Positions 16,394 to 24,609 of a stretch of 64,000 nt of DNA are shown here, one piece after another. A model generated the notes under the pieces. It had not been told where the DNA came from. It saw only the letters and a program-made list of their open reading frames with translations, and searched no databases. A program made the translations under genes and the position numbers. Positions within the stretch are counted from its first letter, which is position 1; every line of letters starts with the position of its first letter. The DNA comes from Asticcacaulis sp. ZE23SCel15 (GTDB taxonomy: Bacteria > Pseudomonadota > Alphaproteobacteria > Caulobacterales > Caulobacteraceae): positions 2,403,001 to 2,467,000 of the forward strand of contig NZ_CP130044.1 in assembly GCF_030505395.1 (NCBI RefSeq), written 5' to 3'.

Positions 16394-17137
16394 TTACGGC
16401 TTTTGGAACACCAGCGCCATGCGGTCGGTCTTACCGCGGATTTTGGCATCAAACACATTGAGACTGCGATCGTCTTCAGGGTGGCTAAGAGCGTCGGAAT
16501 CCAGCACCAGCTTGAAACCCGCCTTGGTAACGCCGTTGATCACAGTCTGTTTGTCGATGCGGTGCGTGGTGTTGGTATCGCGTGTGCCGCTGTCGTCCGG
16601 GGCTTTGTGGTCGGTGATGATGAAATAACCACCGGATTTCATGGCCTTAAGCAAGGCCGCGTTCATCTTGGCGACATCGGCCTTCGGATCATTGAAGGTG
16701 TCATGATAGATCATGCCCGCGAAGATGACATCATAGGGCTTGGCAGGCGCAGGTATATCCTCAAACGGAGCCACAACCACGGTGACATTGGCGCGTTTTG
16801 ACGTCAGGTAATCGAGCGCGGGCTGTATCTTATAGTTTTCAACCCATGAGGCCGGATTTTGCACATAGACCTTACCAGTATCGCCGACTGCGGTGGACAT
16901 CAGCATGGAGGTGTATCCACCACCCGCGCCCATATCGAGCACTGTATCACCGGCCTTAAGATAGGGCAGCAGGAACGCCATTTCCGGTTTGCGCGCGGCA
17001 TCGCGCTCCGTGTGCTGAGGCGGACGGTCGGTGGCGGCCATGGCCGCTTCGGCGGTGACGGTCTGGGCTATCGCGGGGACGCCTGCGATAGTGGCGGTCA
17101 GAATAAGGACTAAGGCAAGGCTTTTATATAGGCGCAT
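16394..17137 (-). CDS. Exported class I SAM-dependent methyltransferase
   Basis: 247-residue protein with a clear Sec signal peptide (MRLYKSLALVLILTATIAGVPAIAQ, cleavage near residue 25) followed by a Rossmann methyltransferase domain. Motif I is LDMGAGGGYTSML (about 68-80). Later segments YDVIFAGMIYHDTF and GGYFIITDHKAPDD match the class I fold. The substrate is unknown. Putting a SAM-dependent enzyme in the periplasm, where no SAM is expected, is odd; similar predicted exported methyltransferases occur in other alphaproteobacteria. It stands alone, with a repeat doublet downstream. Confidence 0.8.
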   Translation of the reverse strand: MRLYKSLALVLILTATIAGVPAIAQTVTAEAAMAATDRPPQHTERDAARKPEMAFLLPYLKAGDTVLDMGAGGGYTSMLMSTAVGDTGKVYVQNPASWVENYKIQPALDYLTSKRANVTVVVAPFEDIPAPAKPYDVIFAGMIYHDTFNDPKADVAKMNAALLKAMKSGGYFIITDHKAPDDSGTRDTNTTHRIDKQTVINGVTKAGFKLVLDSDALSHPEDDRSLNVFDAKIRGKTDRMALVFQKP

Positions 17138-17209
17138 GGTTTCCTCCTGCGGTCAGGTGGCGGGAGGATAGGCGAGGGCGTCAGGGATGCAAGTTACAAC
17201 CGCGTTAAC

Positions 17210-17242
17210 AAAAAAAAGCGGCCCGTTAAGAGCCGCCTTTTT
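17210..17242 (-). terminator. Rho-independent terminator, possibly bidirectional
   Basis: GCGGC and GCCGC pair around a 9-base loop, with an A run before and a T run after on the plus strand, so it could work in both directions. It lies 20 bp beyond the stop of the DUF3035 lipoprotein gene on the minus strand. Confidence 0.8.
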
Positions 17243-17261
17243 AAATCTTAAAATCCTTGGC

Positions 17262-17822
17262 CTAAAGACCCGGAAGCTTGAACTTAGCGTCTTTTTTCTG
17301 CTCGATGATGATCGGCTGTTCACCGACCAGCTTGGTCAGGCGTTCCTTTTCAGCGGCGGCATCCAGCGGGGCGACTTCGGCACCGAGAGCGGCGTTAGAG
17401 CCAGCGACCACATTTGTTTCCGGCTTTTTCCAGAACATGACCGAATCGGAAAACGACTTTTCCTTATAGGTCAGGTCGCCAAATTCATCATCAACCACAT
17501 AGCGTGCCAGCGGATCGGCGCGGTCAGCCCCGGTCTTTGAGGCAAAAATCTTTTCACCTTCTGAGCGGGTAAAGCCCTGACGCTGACCCAGCAAAGCTTC
17601 GCGGGCGGCACTTTCGGGCTGAAGCTCCTGCGGACGGGGCTCACCGGGGGCGGGCGGGCGCAGGGCGTAATCGGGCGGTACGATCAGCGGAGCCTTGGTG
17701 ACCACGCGGAATTCATCGGGGGTAACCTTGTTGAGGCCCAGCGCGGACTTGGTGGATTCGCAACCCGATAGGGCTAACCCTGCCAGCACCGTCATACCCA
17801 AAACGACCTTAACCGACTTCAT
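17262..17822 (-). CDS. DUF3035 family lipoprotein
   Basis: 186-residue lipoprotein. A signal sequence ends in the lipobox LALSGC, with Cys21 as the lipidation site. The mature part carries the DUF3035 pattern: TPDEFRVVTKAPLIVPPDYALRPPAPGEPRPQE. A polar stretch follows with DPLARYVVDDEFGDLT. The family is conserved in alphaproteobacteria and its function is unknown; membrane location follows from the lipobox. It is followed by a strong terminator. In many genomes it sits downstream of lspA, as here (lspA ends 112 bp upstream on the same strand). Confidence 0.88.
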   Translation of the reverse strand: MKSVKVVLGMTVLAGLALSGCESTKSALGLNKVTPDEFRVVTKAPLIVPPDYALRPPAPGEPRPQELQPESAAREALLGQRQGFTRSEGEKIFASKTGADRADPLARYVVDDEFGDLTYKEKSFSDSVMFWKKPETNVVAGSNAALGAEVAPLDAAAEKERLTKLVGEQPIIIEQKKDAKFKLPGL

Positions 17823-17934
17823 ATTTCGCTCCAGACCTGCCTGTAATGGCGAGGCACCAAAATTAACAAACTAACCGTTACTGTGTTTAAGCGGCTGTGC
17901 CAAGCCCCCAAAGATGCGGAAACCTAACCGGCAA

Positions 17935-18495
17935 TTAAGCCTTTTTTTCGCCCGTACTGTTATCTTTTGGACCAGAATCCGAGTTGGTATCTTTGGTGGT
18001 GAACACTTCCCAGATCAGCATGACCACACCAATCGAAATGCAGGCGTCGGCAATATTGAACACCCACGGAAAATAAAGCCCGGAAAAGTCCAGAAAATCG
18101 ACCACAGCCCCGAATCGGATACGGTCGATGGCATTGCCGATAGCCCCGCCGATCACCAGACCCAGTGACCAGGCCAGCCACGGCCGCTCGGCCTTACGCA
18201 CCCAGTTGATCAGAAAGATCGAGACCACGATTGAGAACAGCACTAGAAGCCAGCGCCCCAGACCGTCCGCGCCCAGAAGGCCAAAGCTTACGCCGTCATT
18301 CCACACCATGCTGAGGTGAAAGAACGGCAAAACCTCGATCTGCTGCTGGACCGGCAGGTTAATCCCGAACAGAATCCAGTGCTTTGAGATCTGATCGAGA
18401 ATCAGGGCGACGATAGCTACGATCAGACCCAGCGAACCATAGCGGCTCACACGGCCCTGAAAGCGGGTTTCAATCCCGCTCAATATATCACCCAT
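17935..18495 (-). CDS. lspA: Lipoprotein signal peptidase
   Basis: Inner-membrane aspartic peptidase that removes the signal peptide of prolipoproteins after lipid attachment. I chose ATG 18495 (MGDILSGIETRF); a start at 18528 would add 11 residues inside ileS. The protein has 186 residues. Four membrane segments are visible and both catalytic aspartate motifs are present (GNAIDRIRFGAVVDFL and FNIADACISIG). The N- and C-termini are longer than usual and polar (ending DNSTGEKKA). It overlaps the ileS stop by 8 bp, so ileS-lspA-DUF3035 is probably one operon, a common order. Confidence 0.94.
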   Translation of the reverse strand: MGDILSGIETRFQGRVSRYGSLGLIVAIVALILDQISKHWILFGINLPVQQQIEVLPFFHLSMVWNDGVSFGLLGADGLGRWLLVLFSIVVSIFLINWVRKAERPWLAWSLGLVIGGAIGNAIDRIRFGAVVDFLDFSGLYFPWVFNIADACISIGVVMLIWEVFTTKDTNSDSGPKDNSTGEKKA

Positions 18496-21472
18496 GTAAC
18501 TTGTCCCAGTAAGCAACAGCTTCGGCATCGCGGTGCGACAGGTCGGGGTAGCGCGGATCTAAGCCGACTTCGGGCAGAATGCGCCATGAGCGCTGGCACT
18601 TTTGACCATGAGCCAGCAGCACCACCACACTTACGTCCTTGACCTCATCAAGGCGGAAGGCATGCTCCGGCCCCATTGAGTTGGACAAAACGGCCTGTGA
18701 GGTGCGGAACACTTCGGCGGCATCAATGCCGTCAAAGGCGGCCATCAGCACGTCGTTATCTATATAGACATGCGGCGCAGCCTCTAACGCCGCCCCGATG
18801 ACCTTTTCGCGGCGCTTTTCTTCAAGCGCGCCGGTGACGACATCCAGCACATGCTCGATCTTTTCCCAGCGCACAGCTTCGACCTCATTGTGCCATTCGG
18901 CGGGGACAGGCGCTAAGGTACGGAAGACGTTGTCGGAGGCGTCAGGATAGCGGTAAGACCACGCTTCTTCGGTGGTGAAACTCATGATCGGCCCCAGCCA
19001 CGCGGTCAGGCGCTCAAACAGGATATTGAGTACCGTGCGGGTGGCGCGGCGTTTCACGCTGTCGGGGCGGTCGCAGTAGAGGCAATCCTTGCGGATATCG
19101 AAATAGAGCGCCGACAGAGTTTGAGACGCGAAATCCGCCACCGGACGGATAACCCCCGCGAAATCATAGACATCGTATGCCGCGCGCACCTGCGCATCCA
19201 GCGCATGAACGCGGTGCAAAATATAGCGTTCCAGTGACGGCATGTCCTTATAAGCAACCTGTTCGGCATCGGTGTAGCCATTGAGCGCGCCCAGCAGATA
19301 GCGGATCGAATTGCGCAGCTTGCGATAGGCATCGACCGTGGTTTGCAGGATCTGCTTACCGATGCGCAGGTCTTCGGAATAGTCGCTGAGGGCGACCCAC
19401 AGTCGCAGGATTTCCACACCCGATTCTTTGGCTACATCCAGAGGGCTGACGACATTGCCCTTGGCTTTAGACATCTTCTCGCCCTGTTCATCCAGGACGA
19501 AACCGTGGGTTAGCACACCTTTGAATGGCGCGCGTCCGCGTGTACCGCACGATTCCAAAAGCGACGACTGGAACCAGCCGCGGTGCTGATCCGAGCCTTC
19601 GAGATAGAGATCGGCAGGGCTTCGCGTGCCCTCACGGCCCTCCAGCGTAAAGGCGTGGGTCGAGCCGGAATCAAACCAGACATCAAGGATATCGGTGATC
19701 TTTTCATAGTCGTCCGGATTATAGCCGTTACCCAGAAACTCGGCGTCGGGCAGGGTAAACCAGGCATCGGCCCCGCCGTCGCGGATGCGGTCGATGATGC
19801 GCTTATTGACCGCTTCGTCGCGCAGCGGCTCACCCGTCGATTTACTGACGTACATGGCCAGCGGCGTGCCCCAGTTGCGCTGACGGCTGATCAACCAGTC
19901 AGGGCGGGTTTCGACCATCGAGCGGATACGGTTTTTGCCTTGTGCGGGGTAAAAGGCGGTCTGGTCGATGGCGGTGAGGGCGGTACTCCTCAGGTTGGTT
20001 TCACCATCGATGCGGATAAACCACTGCGGGGTATTACGGAAGATAACCGGGGCCCTAGAGCGCCATGAGTGCGGGTAGGAGTGTTCGACCCGACCACGCG
20101 CCAAAAGATTTCCGGCTTCGATCAGCTTTTCCATGACGATCTTATTGGCGTCACCGAACTTGCCGGCCTTCTTGCCTTCGGTTTCCAGAACTTTCAGCCC
20201 TGCAAACAGCGGCACATGGGGATAGTAGGCGCCGTCGGGATCAACCGTGTCAGGGATAGAATCAAGGCTGTAGCCCGACCTCAGCCAGACCAGATAGTCG
20301 TCCGCGCCGTGACCGGGGGCGGTATGCACAAAGCCCGTACCGGCATCGTCAGTAACGTGATCACCGGCCAGCATCGGAATAGGGAGATGATCATAATCCT
20401 GATGGAGTGCCGACAATGGATGCTTTAATCGCAATCCTTCAAATTCATCAGAAGATAAATCGTAAAGCTTTGACCATGAAGTTGCATTGGCTGCTGTTAA
20501 GACATTTTCAGCGAGCTTTTCCGCAAGAACTAAGCGGTCACCCACTTGCACCCAAGGTGCAAACCCTAGTTCTTCTTCGGACTTTATGCCGCTAACTACA
20601 TAAAGTGCATAAGCAACTTTAGGATTGTAACTCACTGCACGGTTGGCTGGGATGGTCCACGGTGTGGTCGTCCAAATTACAACTGAGGCATCTCGAACTC
20701 GTTCATGTTTATCTCGCATTGAGACACCGGGAGAATCCGGCTGAACGAATGGAGCCATTCGACGATCTTGTGTAACCGGGAACTTCACCCATACGGTCGG
20801 GCTGACGTGGTCGGCATATTCGACCTCGGCGTCAGCCAGGGCCGTGCGCTCAACCGGTGACCACATGACGGGTTTTGAGCCGCGATAAAGCTGGCCCGAC
20901 ATCATGAACTTGTGGAACTCTTCGGTCACCTTGGCTTCGGTGTCGAAGTCCATGGTCGCATAGCGGTTATCCCAGTCGCCTAAGCCCCCCAGACGCTTGA
21001 ACTCTTCGCGCTGGATGTCGATCCATTTGGCGGCGTATTCGCGGCAGGCTTTACGGAACTCAGCGGCAGGCACATCGCCTTTTTTGCGGCCCTTGGCGCG
21101 GAATTCTTCTTCGATCTTCCACTCGATCGGCAGGCCATGACAATCCCAGCCCGGAACGTAATCGACATCATAGCCCATGAGGAACTTTGAGCGGACAACG
21201 AAATCCTTCAGCAGCTTATTGAGCGCATGACCGATGTGAATATTGCCGTTGGCATAGGGCGGACCGTCGTGCATGACAAACAAAGGCGCACCCTTGGCCT
21301 GACGGGCCTTGCGCACTTCGTTATAGAGGTCGGCCTCGGCCCATTTTTTGAGCATCTCCGGCTCGGCCTTGGGCAGGCCGCCGCGCATCGGAAAGTCGGT
21401 TTCGGGCAGGAACACCGTTTCGCGGTAGTCGCGTGCGGTCTGTTCAGTTGTGGTGTCGATATCAGAAGCCAT
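18488..21472 (-). CDS. ileS: Isoleucyl-tRNA synthetase
   Basis: Charges tRNA-Ile. The protein has 994 residues. The class I HIGH motif is in YANGNIHIGHALNKLLKD and the KMSKS-type motif is EKMSKAKGN. The editing domain CP1 lies between about 190 and 420 (WTTTPWTIPANRAVSYNP; TGFVHTAPGHGADDY). The C-terminal zinc finger seen in the E. coli enzyme has lost most of its cysteines (KCQRSWRILPEVG...LSHRDAEAV). Codons for roughly residues 230-360 are much richer in A+T than the rest of the gene, which suggests a replaced segment. It is coupled to lspA by an 8-bp overlap. Confidence 0.96.
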   Translation of the reverse strand: MASDIDTTTEQTARDYRETVFLPETDFPMRGGLPKAEPEMLKKWAEADLYNEVRKARQAKGAPLFVMHDGPPYANGNIHIGHALNKLLKDFVVRSKFLMGYDVDYVPGWDCHGLPIEWKIEEEFRAKGRKKGDVPAAEFRKACREYAAKWIDIQREEFKRLGGLGDWDNRYATMDFDTEAKVTEEFHKFMMSGQLYRGSKPVMWSPVERTALADAEVEYADHVSPTVWVKFPVTQDRRMAPFVQPDSPGVSMRDKHERVRDASVVIWTTTPWTIPANRAVSYNPKVAYALYVVSGIKSEEELGFAPWVQVGDRLVLAEKLAENVLTAANATSWSKLYDLSSDEFEGLRLKHPLSALHQDYDHLPIPMLAGDHVTDDAGTGFVHTAPGHGADDYLVWLRSGYSLDSIPDTVDPDGAYYPHVPLFAGLKVLETEGKKAGKFGDANKIVMEKLIEAGNLLARGRVEHSYPHSWRSRAPVIFRNTPQWFIRIDGETNLRSTALTAIDQTAFYPAQGKNRIRSMVETRPDWLISRQRNWGTPLAMYVSKSTGEPLRDEAVNKRIIDRIRDGGADAWFTLPDAEFLGNGYNPDDYEKITDILDVWFDSGSTHAFTLEGREGTRSPADLYLEGSDQHRGWFQSSLLESCGTRGRAPFKGVLTHGFVLDEQGEKMSKAKGNVVSPLDVAKESGVEILRLWVALSDYSEDLRIGKQILQTTVDAYRKLRNSIRYLLGALNGYTDAEQVAYKDMPSLERYILHRVHALDAQVRAAYDVYDFAGVIRPVADFASQTLSALYFDIRKDCLYCDRPDSVKRRATRTVLNILFERLTAWLGPIMSFTTEEAWSYRYPDASDNVFRTLAPVPAEWHNEVEAVRWEKIEHVLDVVTGALEEKRREKVIGAALEAAPHVYIDNDVLMAAFDGIDAAEVFRTSQAVLSNSMGPEHAFRLDEVKDVSVVVLLAHGQKCQRSWRILPEVGLDPRYPDLSHRDAEAVAYWDKLHG
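20390..20780 (-). other. Low-G+C patch inside the ileS editing domain
   Basis: Several 60-base lines here are only 38-42 percent G+C and the patch averages about 46 percent, against roughly 58 percent on both sides. The reading frame is intact and the protein motifs are normal. This suggests gene conversion or recombination with a donor of different codon use. Confidence 0.6.
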
Positions 21473-21622
21473 CAGGGTAATCTCATCAGGCCGGGTTACG
21501 CGGGCACACAGGGCATCGCACCGGCAAAAAACATGGCCTCAGCGTTTATCAGAGCGAACTTTGATTGCCTAGCGCTTTTGGGCGTGTCATTCGACTTTTG
21601 GGACATGCTGAAAGGGGCGGGG

Positions 21623-22027
21623 ATGCCAGACAAGAAAGCACTATCTTGGCCAAGATTTGTCGTGGGGCTTTTTTTATCACCGCTTTTGTGGGTGATTGAG
21701 TTCTATGTGGTTCCGCACGACGAGCTTTTGGCTGGCGGGCAACTCCTATTTTACATTTCCGGAATTATATGGCTGATTGTCGTGTTGCTTTTGACCAAAG
21801 CCATTAGTCTGGCGCTTAAGCAAAAAATGTCGGCAACAGTTCTTATGTGCGTCTCGATAGGGCTCTCAATTCCGATAATGCTTAATCCGGCGAGTAAAGG
21901 CCCTAGTATGCCTGACTTCCAAATATTGGGCATAGTCGTGCCTGACATACTCATCTTACCAATCTTAAGCCTATTGACCGCCTTGGTATTCGCACTGATA
22001 GCCGGGCTGAGATGGCGCACCAAATGA
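21623..22027 (+). CDS. Small polytopic membrane protein
   Basis: 134 residues from ATG 21623 (MPDKKALSWPRFVVGLFLSP), which follows AAAGGGGCGGGG. The open frame extends upstream without a better start. About four hydrophobic segments fill it: 13-30, 42-62, 75-92 and a last pair ending LLTALVFALIAGLRWRTK. A+T content is higher than in neighbours, suggesting an accessory gene. I do not recognise a family and infer only membrane location. Confidence 0.65.
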   Translation: MPDKKALSWPRFVVGLFLSPLLWVIEFYVVPHDELLAGGQLLFYISGIIWLIVVLLLTKAISLALKQKMSATVLMCVSIGLSIPIMLNPASKGPSMPDFQILGIVVPDILILPILSLLTALVFALIAGLRWRTK

Positions 22028-22129
22028 CGCGCAGTCTTGTCGCGGTGCAAAAATCGCACTGATAATCAGCCACCACATAGCGGCACAAAACGCGATGATG
22101 CTCAAAAACCCATAGCCTCTGATCGACAT
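21971..22129 (-). CDS. Possible 52-residue membrane peptide
   Basis: The frame MSIRGYGFLSIIAFCAAMWW and onward has one hydrophobic segment (about 6-28) and then a polar, Cys-containing tail (RQDCASFGAPSQPGYQCEYQ). AAGG precedes ATG 22129 at about 9 bp. Its 3' end overlaps the oppositely oriented membrane protein by 57 bp. It could be a chance frame. Confidence 0.3.
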   Translation of the reverse strand: MSIRGYGFLSIIAFCAAMWWLIISAIFAPRQDCASFGAPSQPGYQCEYQGGQ

Positions 22130-22395
22130 GGCTTTTGCCTTTTTATGTTCCGAACCCTGTACTTTATGAACCTACTCTCTCATGAGGCGATTATACCGTC
22201 TATCGGGTATCGGCATATTCAACCCCTTTGAGGTATATAGTTAGGCATAAGGGTGTGGATAAAAAAGGGCGAAACCCGTTAGCTATAACGAAAGTGATAA
22301 CTGATCACCGCTATGTTATTAGGTCGTGTAGTCTGTAACGACAGCTCAAACTCAAGCTGAGTCTGTTGAGGCTGTGTTCGCAATTGCAGCATCAA
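22130..22395. other. Gene-free, A+T-rich stretch
   Basis: I see no supported gene, RNA or repeat family here. Short symmetric words occur near 22345 (CTCAAACTCAAGCTGAG) but do not form a convincing terminator. It lies beyond the ribF stop. Confidence 0.4.
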
Positions 22396-23433
22396 CTACT
22401 TAGGCGGGTGCATGTTCAGCCACGATTTTGCCTGATCTGTGTCGGTCGCAATTTGCGCTTTAAGCTCATCTAATGATGAGAACTTCATGTCGGGACGCAG
22501 ATAATGCAGTAGTTCAACCTCGATCGTCTGGCCATAAACATCATGGTGCAGATCAAACACATAGGTCTCAAACCGTTCGCTCAACCCCTCAGCAATCGTC
22601 GGGCGGCGACCCAGATTGGTGACCGAGCCCAAAACCTGTCCATCCTCAAAGCGGGTGCGGGTGACGTAGACCCCGTATTTCGGTCGGACATAATCGCCCA
22701 GATCGACATTCAGGGTCGGAAATCCGAGCGTGCGGCCGATCTGATCGCCCTTGATGACGGTGCCCATATAGGCCTGTGGGTGGCCGAGTATCGCCGTGGC
22801 GCGCTCAAAATCCCCGGCCTGCAAAGCCTCACGCACAGCCGACGACGACAGCTTATTGCCGTCCGCGTCGTCCTGACGCTCCAGAATGGTGGTCGTAAAG
22901 CCAAACTGTGTCCCGAAGGCGACCAGATCGGCAGCCTGACCCGCGGGCTGGTTAGGGCCGCGCTTACCGAAGCTGAAATCAAACCCGGCGCTGACGTGAG
23001 AGGCGCGTAACTGCTCATGCAGGATGATGCGCGCGAAATCTTCAGCGCTTAGTGCCGAAAGATTGGCGTCGAAATCGCAGATCAGGGCGTAGTCCGCGCC
23101 CAGTGCCTCATAGGCGCGAAGCTGCTGCGGGACGTGCATCAGGCGGAACGGTTCGGCCTCAATGCCTCTGAGGTTATGAAAGTACTGCTGCGGGTGCGGA
23201 TCAAAGCTGATGACTGCGCTTTTATGGCCGCGGACGTGGGCGGTCTCGGTCGCTGCCGCAATGACGCTGTGGTGGCCTTCGTGCACGCCGTCAAAGCTGC
23301 CGATCGCCACGCACAGGTTGGGCGGAATTCCCTCACCATGCGCCGGTTCATTGATCGCATAGGCCTCAAGCTGGCCTTCCGCATTCAGGCGCATATGAAA
23401 GGCTTTGATATGATGGGCGGTGAACGGGGACAC
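22396..23433 (-). CDS. ribF: Bifunctional riboflavin kinase / FAD synthetase
   Basis: Makes FMN from riboflavin and then FAD. The protein has 345 residues. The N-terminal adenylyltransferase domain has the nucleotide-binding GSFDGVHEGHHSVI (canonical GxFDGxHxGH) and FSFGKRGPNQPAG. The C-terminal flavokinase domain has GRTLGFPTLNVDL, KYGVYV and SVTNLGRRPTI. The N-terminus carries about 35 extra residues before the first strand. It begins 3 bp after the MaoC stop, so the two are co-transcribed. It has no visible FMN riboswitch, which would not be expected for this gene. Confidence 0.95.
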   Translation of the reverse strand: MSPFTAHHIKAFHMRLNAEGQLEAYAINEPAHGEGIPPNLCVAIGSFDGVHEGHHSVIAAATETAHVRGHKSAVISFDPHPQQYFHNLRGIEAEPFRLMHVPQQLRAYEALGADYALICDFDANLSALSAEDFARIILHEQLRASHVSAGFDFSFGKRGPNQPAGQAADLVAFGTQFGFTTTILERQDDADGNKLSSSAVREALQAGDFERATAILGHPQAYMGTVIKGDQIGRTLGFPTLNVDLGDYVRPKYGVYVTRTRFEDGQVLGSVTNLGRRPTIAEGLSERFETYVFDLHHDVYGQTIEVELLHYLRPDMKFSSLDELKAQIATDTDQAKSWLNMHPPK

Positions 23434-23436
23434 GTC

Positions 23437-23874
23437 TTACTGCGCAGGTTTCTTGGGCGCGAGAACTTCGGCCACACCATCTACAAAGACTTTACCCCGC
23501 ACCCTGACCGTGGTCTGTAGCTGGACGTGGGCGGTTTTCAGGTTGATGTCCTTGACCCGGATATGGACGGTGGCTTCATCGCCCGGACGGATGGCGCGCT
23601 TAAAGCTCAAAGTTTGCCCAACATATATAGTCCCCCAGCCCGGTAAGCCGCCTGCAACCGTTGCCGAAATATAGGCCCCGGCCAGCATGCCGTGCGCAAC
23701 CTTGCCCTTAAACGGCGACGCGGCGGCATAGGCTTCATCGACATGGATCGGGTTATGATCGCCAGAAACCTCGGCAAAGGCGGCAATAGCTGCGTCCGTC
23801 ACCTGAAAGGTGCGGGTGATCTCCTGATCGATCATCAGGTCTTCGAGGTACACAGTGTGGGCGGAATCGGACAT
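23437..23874 (-). CDS. MaoC-like hotdog-fold dehydratase
   Basis: 145 residues from ATG 23874 (MSDSAHTVYLEDLMIDQEI); open codons upstream are unlike the family. The hydratase-2 motif is clear: Asp and His in SGDHNPIHVDEAYA, followed by FKGKVAHGMLAGAYIS. Members hydrate enoyl-CoA to (R)-3-hydroxyacyl-CoA in beta-oxidation or PHA metabolism; the substrate here is not determinable. It precedes ribF with a 3-bp gap. A hairpin with a T run lies upstream in its leader. Confidence 0.88.
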   Translation of the reverse strand: MSDSAHTVYLEDLMIDQEITRTFQVTDAAIAAFAEVSGDHNPIHVDEAYAAASPFKGKVAHGMLAGAYISATVAGGLPGWGTIYVGQTLSFKRAIRPGDEATVHIRVKDINLKTAHVQLQTTVRVRGKVFVDGVAEVLAPKKPAQ

Positions 23875-23891
23875 GTTGGCTTTAAGTCGCT

Positions 23892-23925
23892 TAAAAAAAT
23901 TAAGCGTCACCGTTATTATGTGACG
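23892..23925 (-). terminator. Hairpin with T run upstream of the MaoC gene
   Basis: On the minus strand CGTCAC-loop-GTGACG is followed by CTTAATTTTTTT. No minus-strand gene lies immediately upstream, so it may be a leader attenuator or an unrelated hairpin. The 6-bp stem is modest. Confidence 0.35.
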
Positions 23926-24170
23926 GCGCCAATTGCCAAATCTTTTTGCAGTTTCATCCTTGAAATTATGTCCCAAACTGACAAAAAAATTTCACACCTG
24001 TCCCAAAATTTCACCATAATCGTGGTTAATTTAAGGTATATCATTGAATTTAAACAATAAATATAAAATCGGCTCTTAACCGAATTTTTGTCTGTCTTTG
24101 TCATGATGGCCCTGTCTTCAAATGAAGGGCGTCGCGTGTTGCGGGTCCAAAAAAATAGGTGGGGCTTTAC

Positions 24171-24557
24171 ATGGCCATCGATATGTCCATGCCGGTGCTG
24201 GTCGTAGATGACTACAAAACCATGCTTCGGATCATTTCCAATCTGCTCAAGCAATTGGGCTTTGAAAATGTCGAAGAAGCTTCGGACGGCACCGAAGCAC
24301 TCGATAAGATGAAAAAAGGCTCCTATGGCCTGGTCATTTCTGACTGGAACATGGAACCGATGACAGGCTACGAACTGCTGTTGAAAGTCCGCGCGGACGA
24401 TTCGCTTAAGCGCACGCCTTTCATCATGGTTACGGCTGAGTCCAAGACTGAAAACGTGATTGCGGCCAAAAAGGCCGGTGTGAACAACTATATCGTGAAA
24501 CCGTTCAACGCCGCGACTTTGAAGCAAAAGATCACCGCCGTTCTTGGTGATTTCTAA
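24171..24557 (+). CDS. cheY: CheY-like single-domain response regulator
   Basis: 128-residue receiver with no output domain. All active-site residues are present: acidic Asp13 and Asp14, phosphoacceptor Asp58 (VISDWNMEP), Thr88 and Lys110 (IVKPF). The start ATG 24171 follows a GGTGGGG ribosome-binding site. The WNMEPMTGYELLLKVR segment is typical of motor-binding CheY. The CheZ-type phosphatase gene follows 52 bp later, which supports a role in flagellar motor control. This genome may have several CheY paralogues, so the symbol names the type only. Confidence 0.9.
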   Translation: MAIDMSMPVLVVDDYKTMLRIISNLLKQLGFENVEEASDGTEALDKMKKGSYGLVISDWNMEPMTGYELLLKVRADDSLKRTPFIMVTAESKTENVIAAKKAGVNNYIVKPFNAATLKQKITAVLGDF

Positions 24558-24609
24558 GCTTTAAACTGACTAACAGTAGCCTTAAACTAACATAATAACA
24601 GGTTCATCA

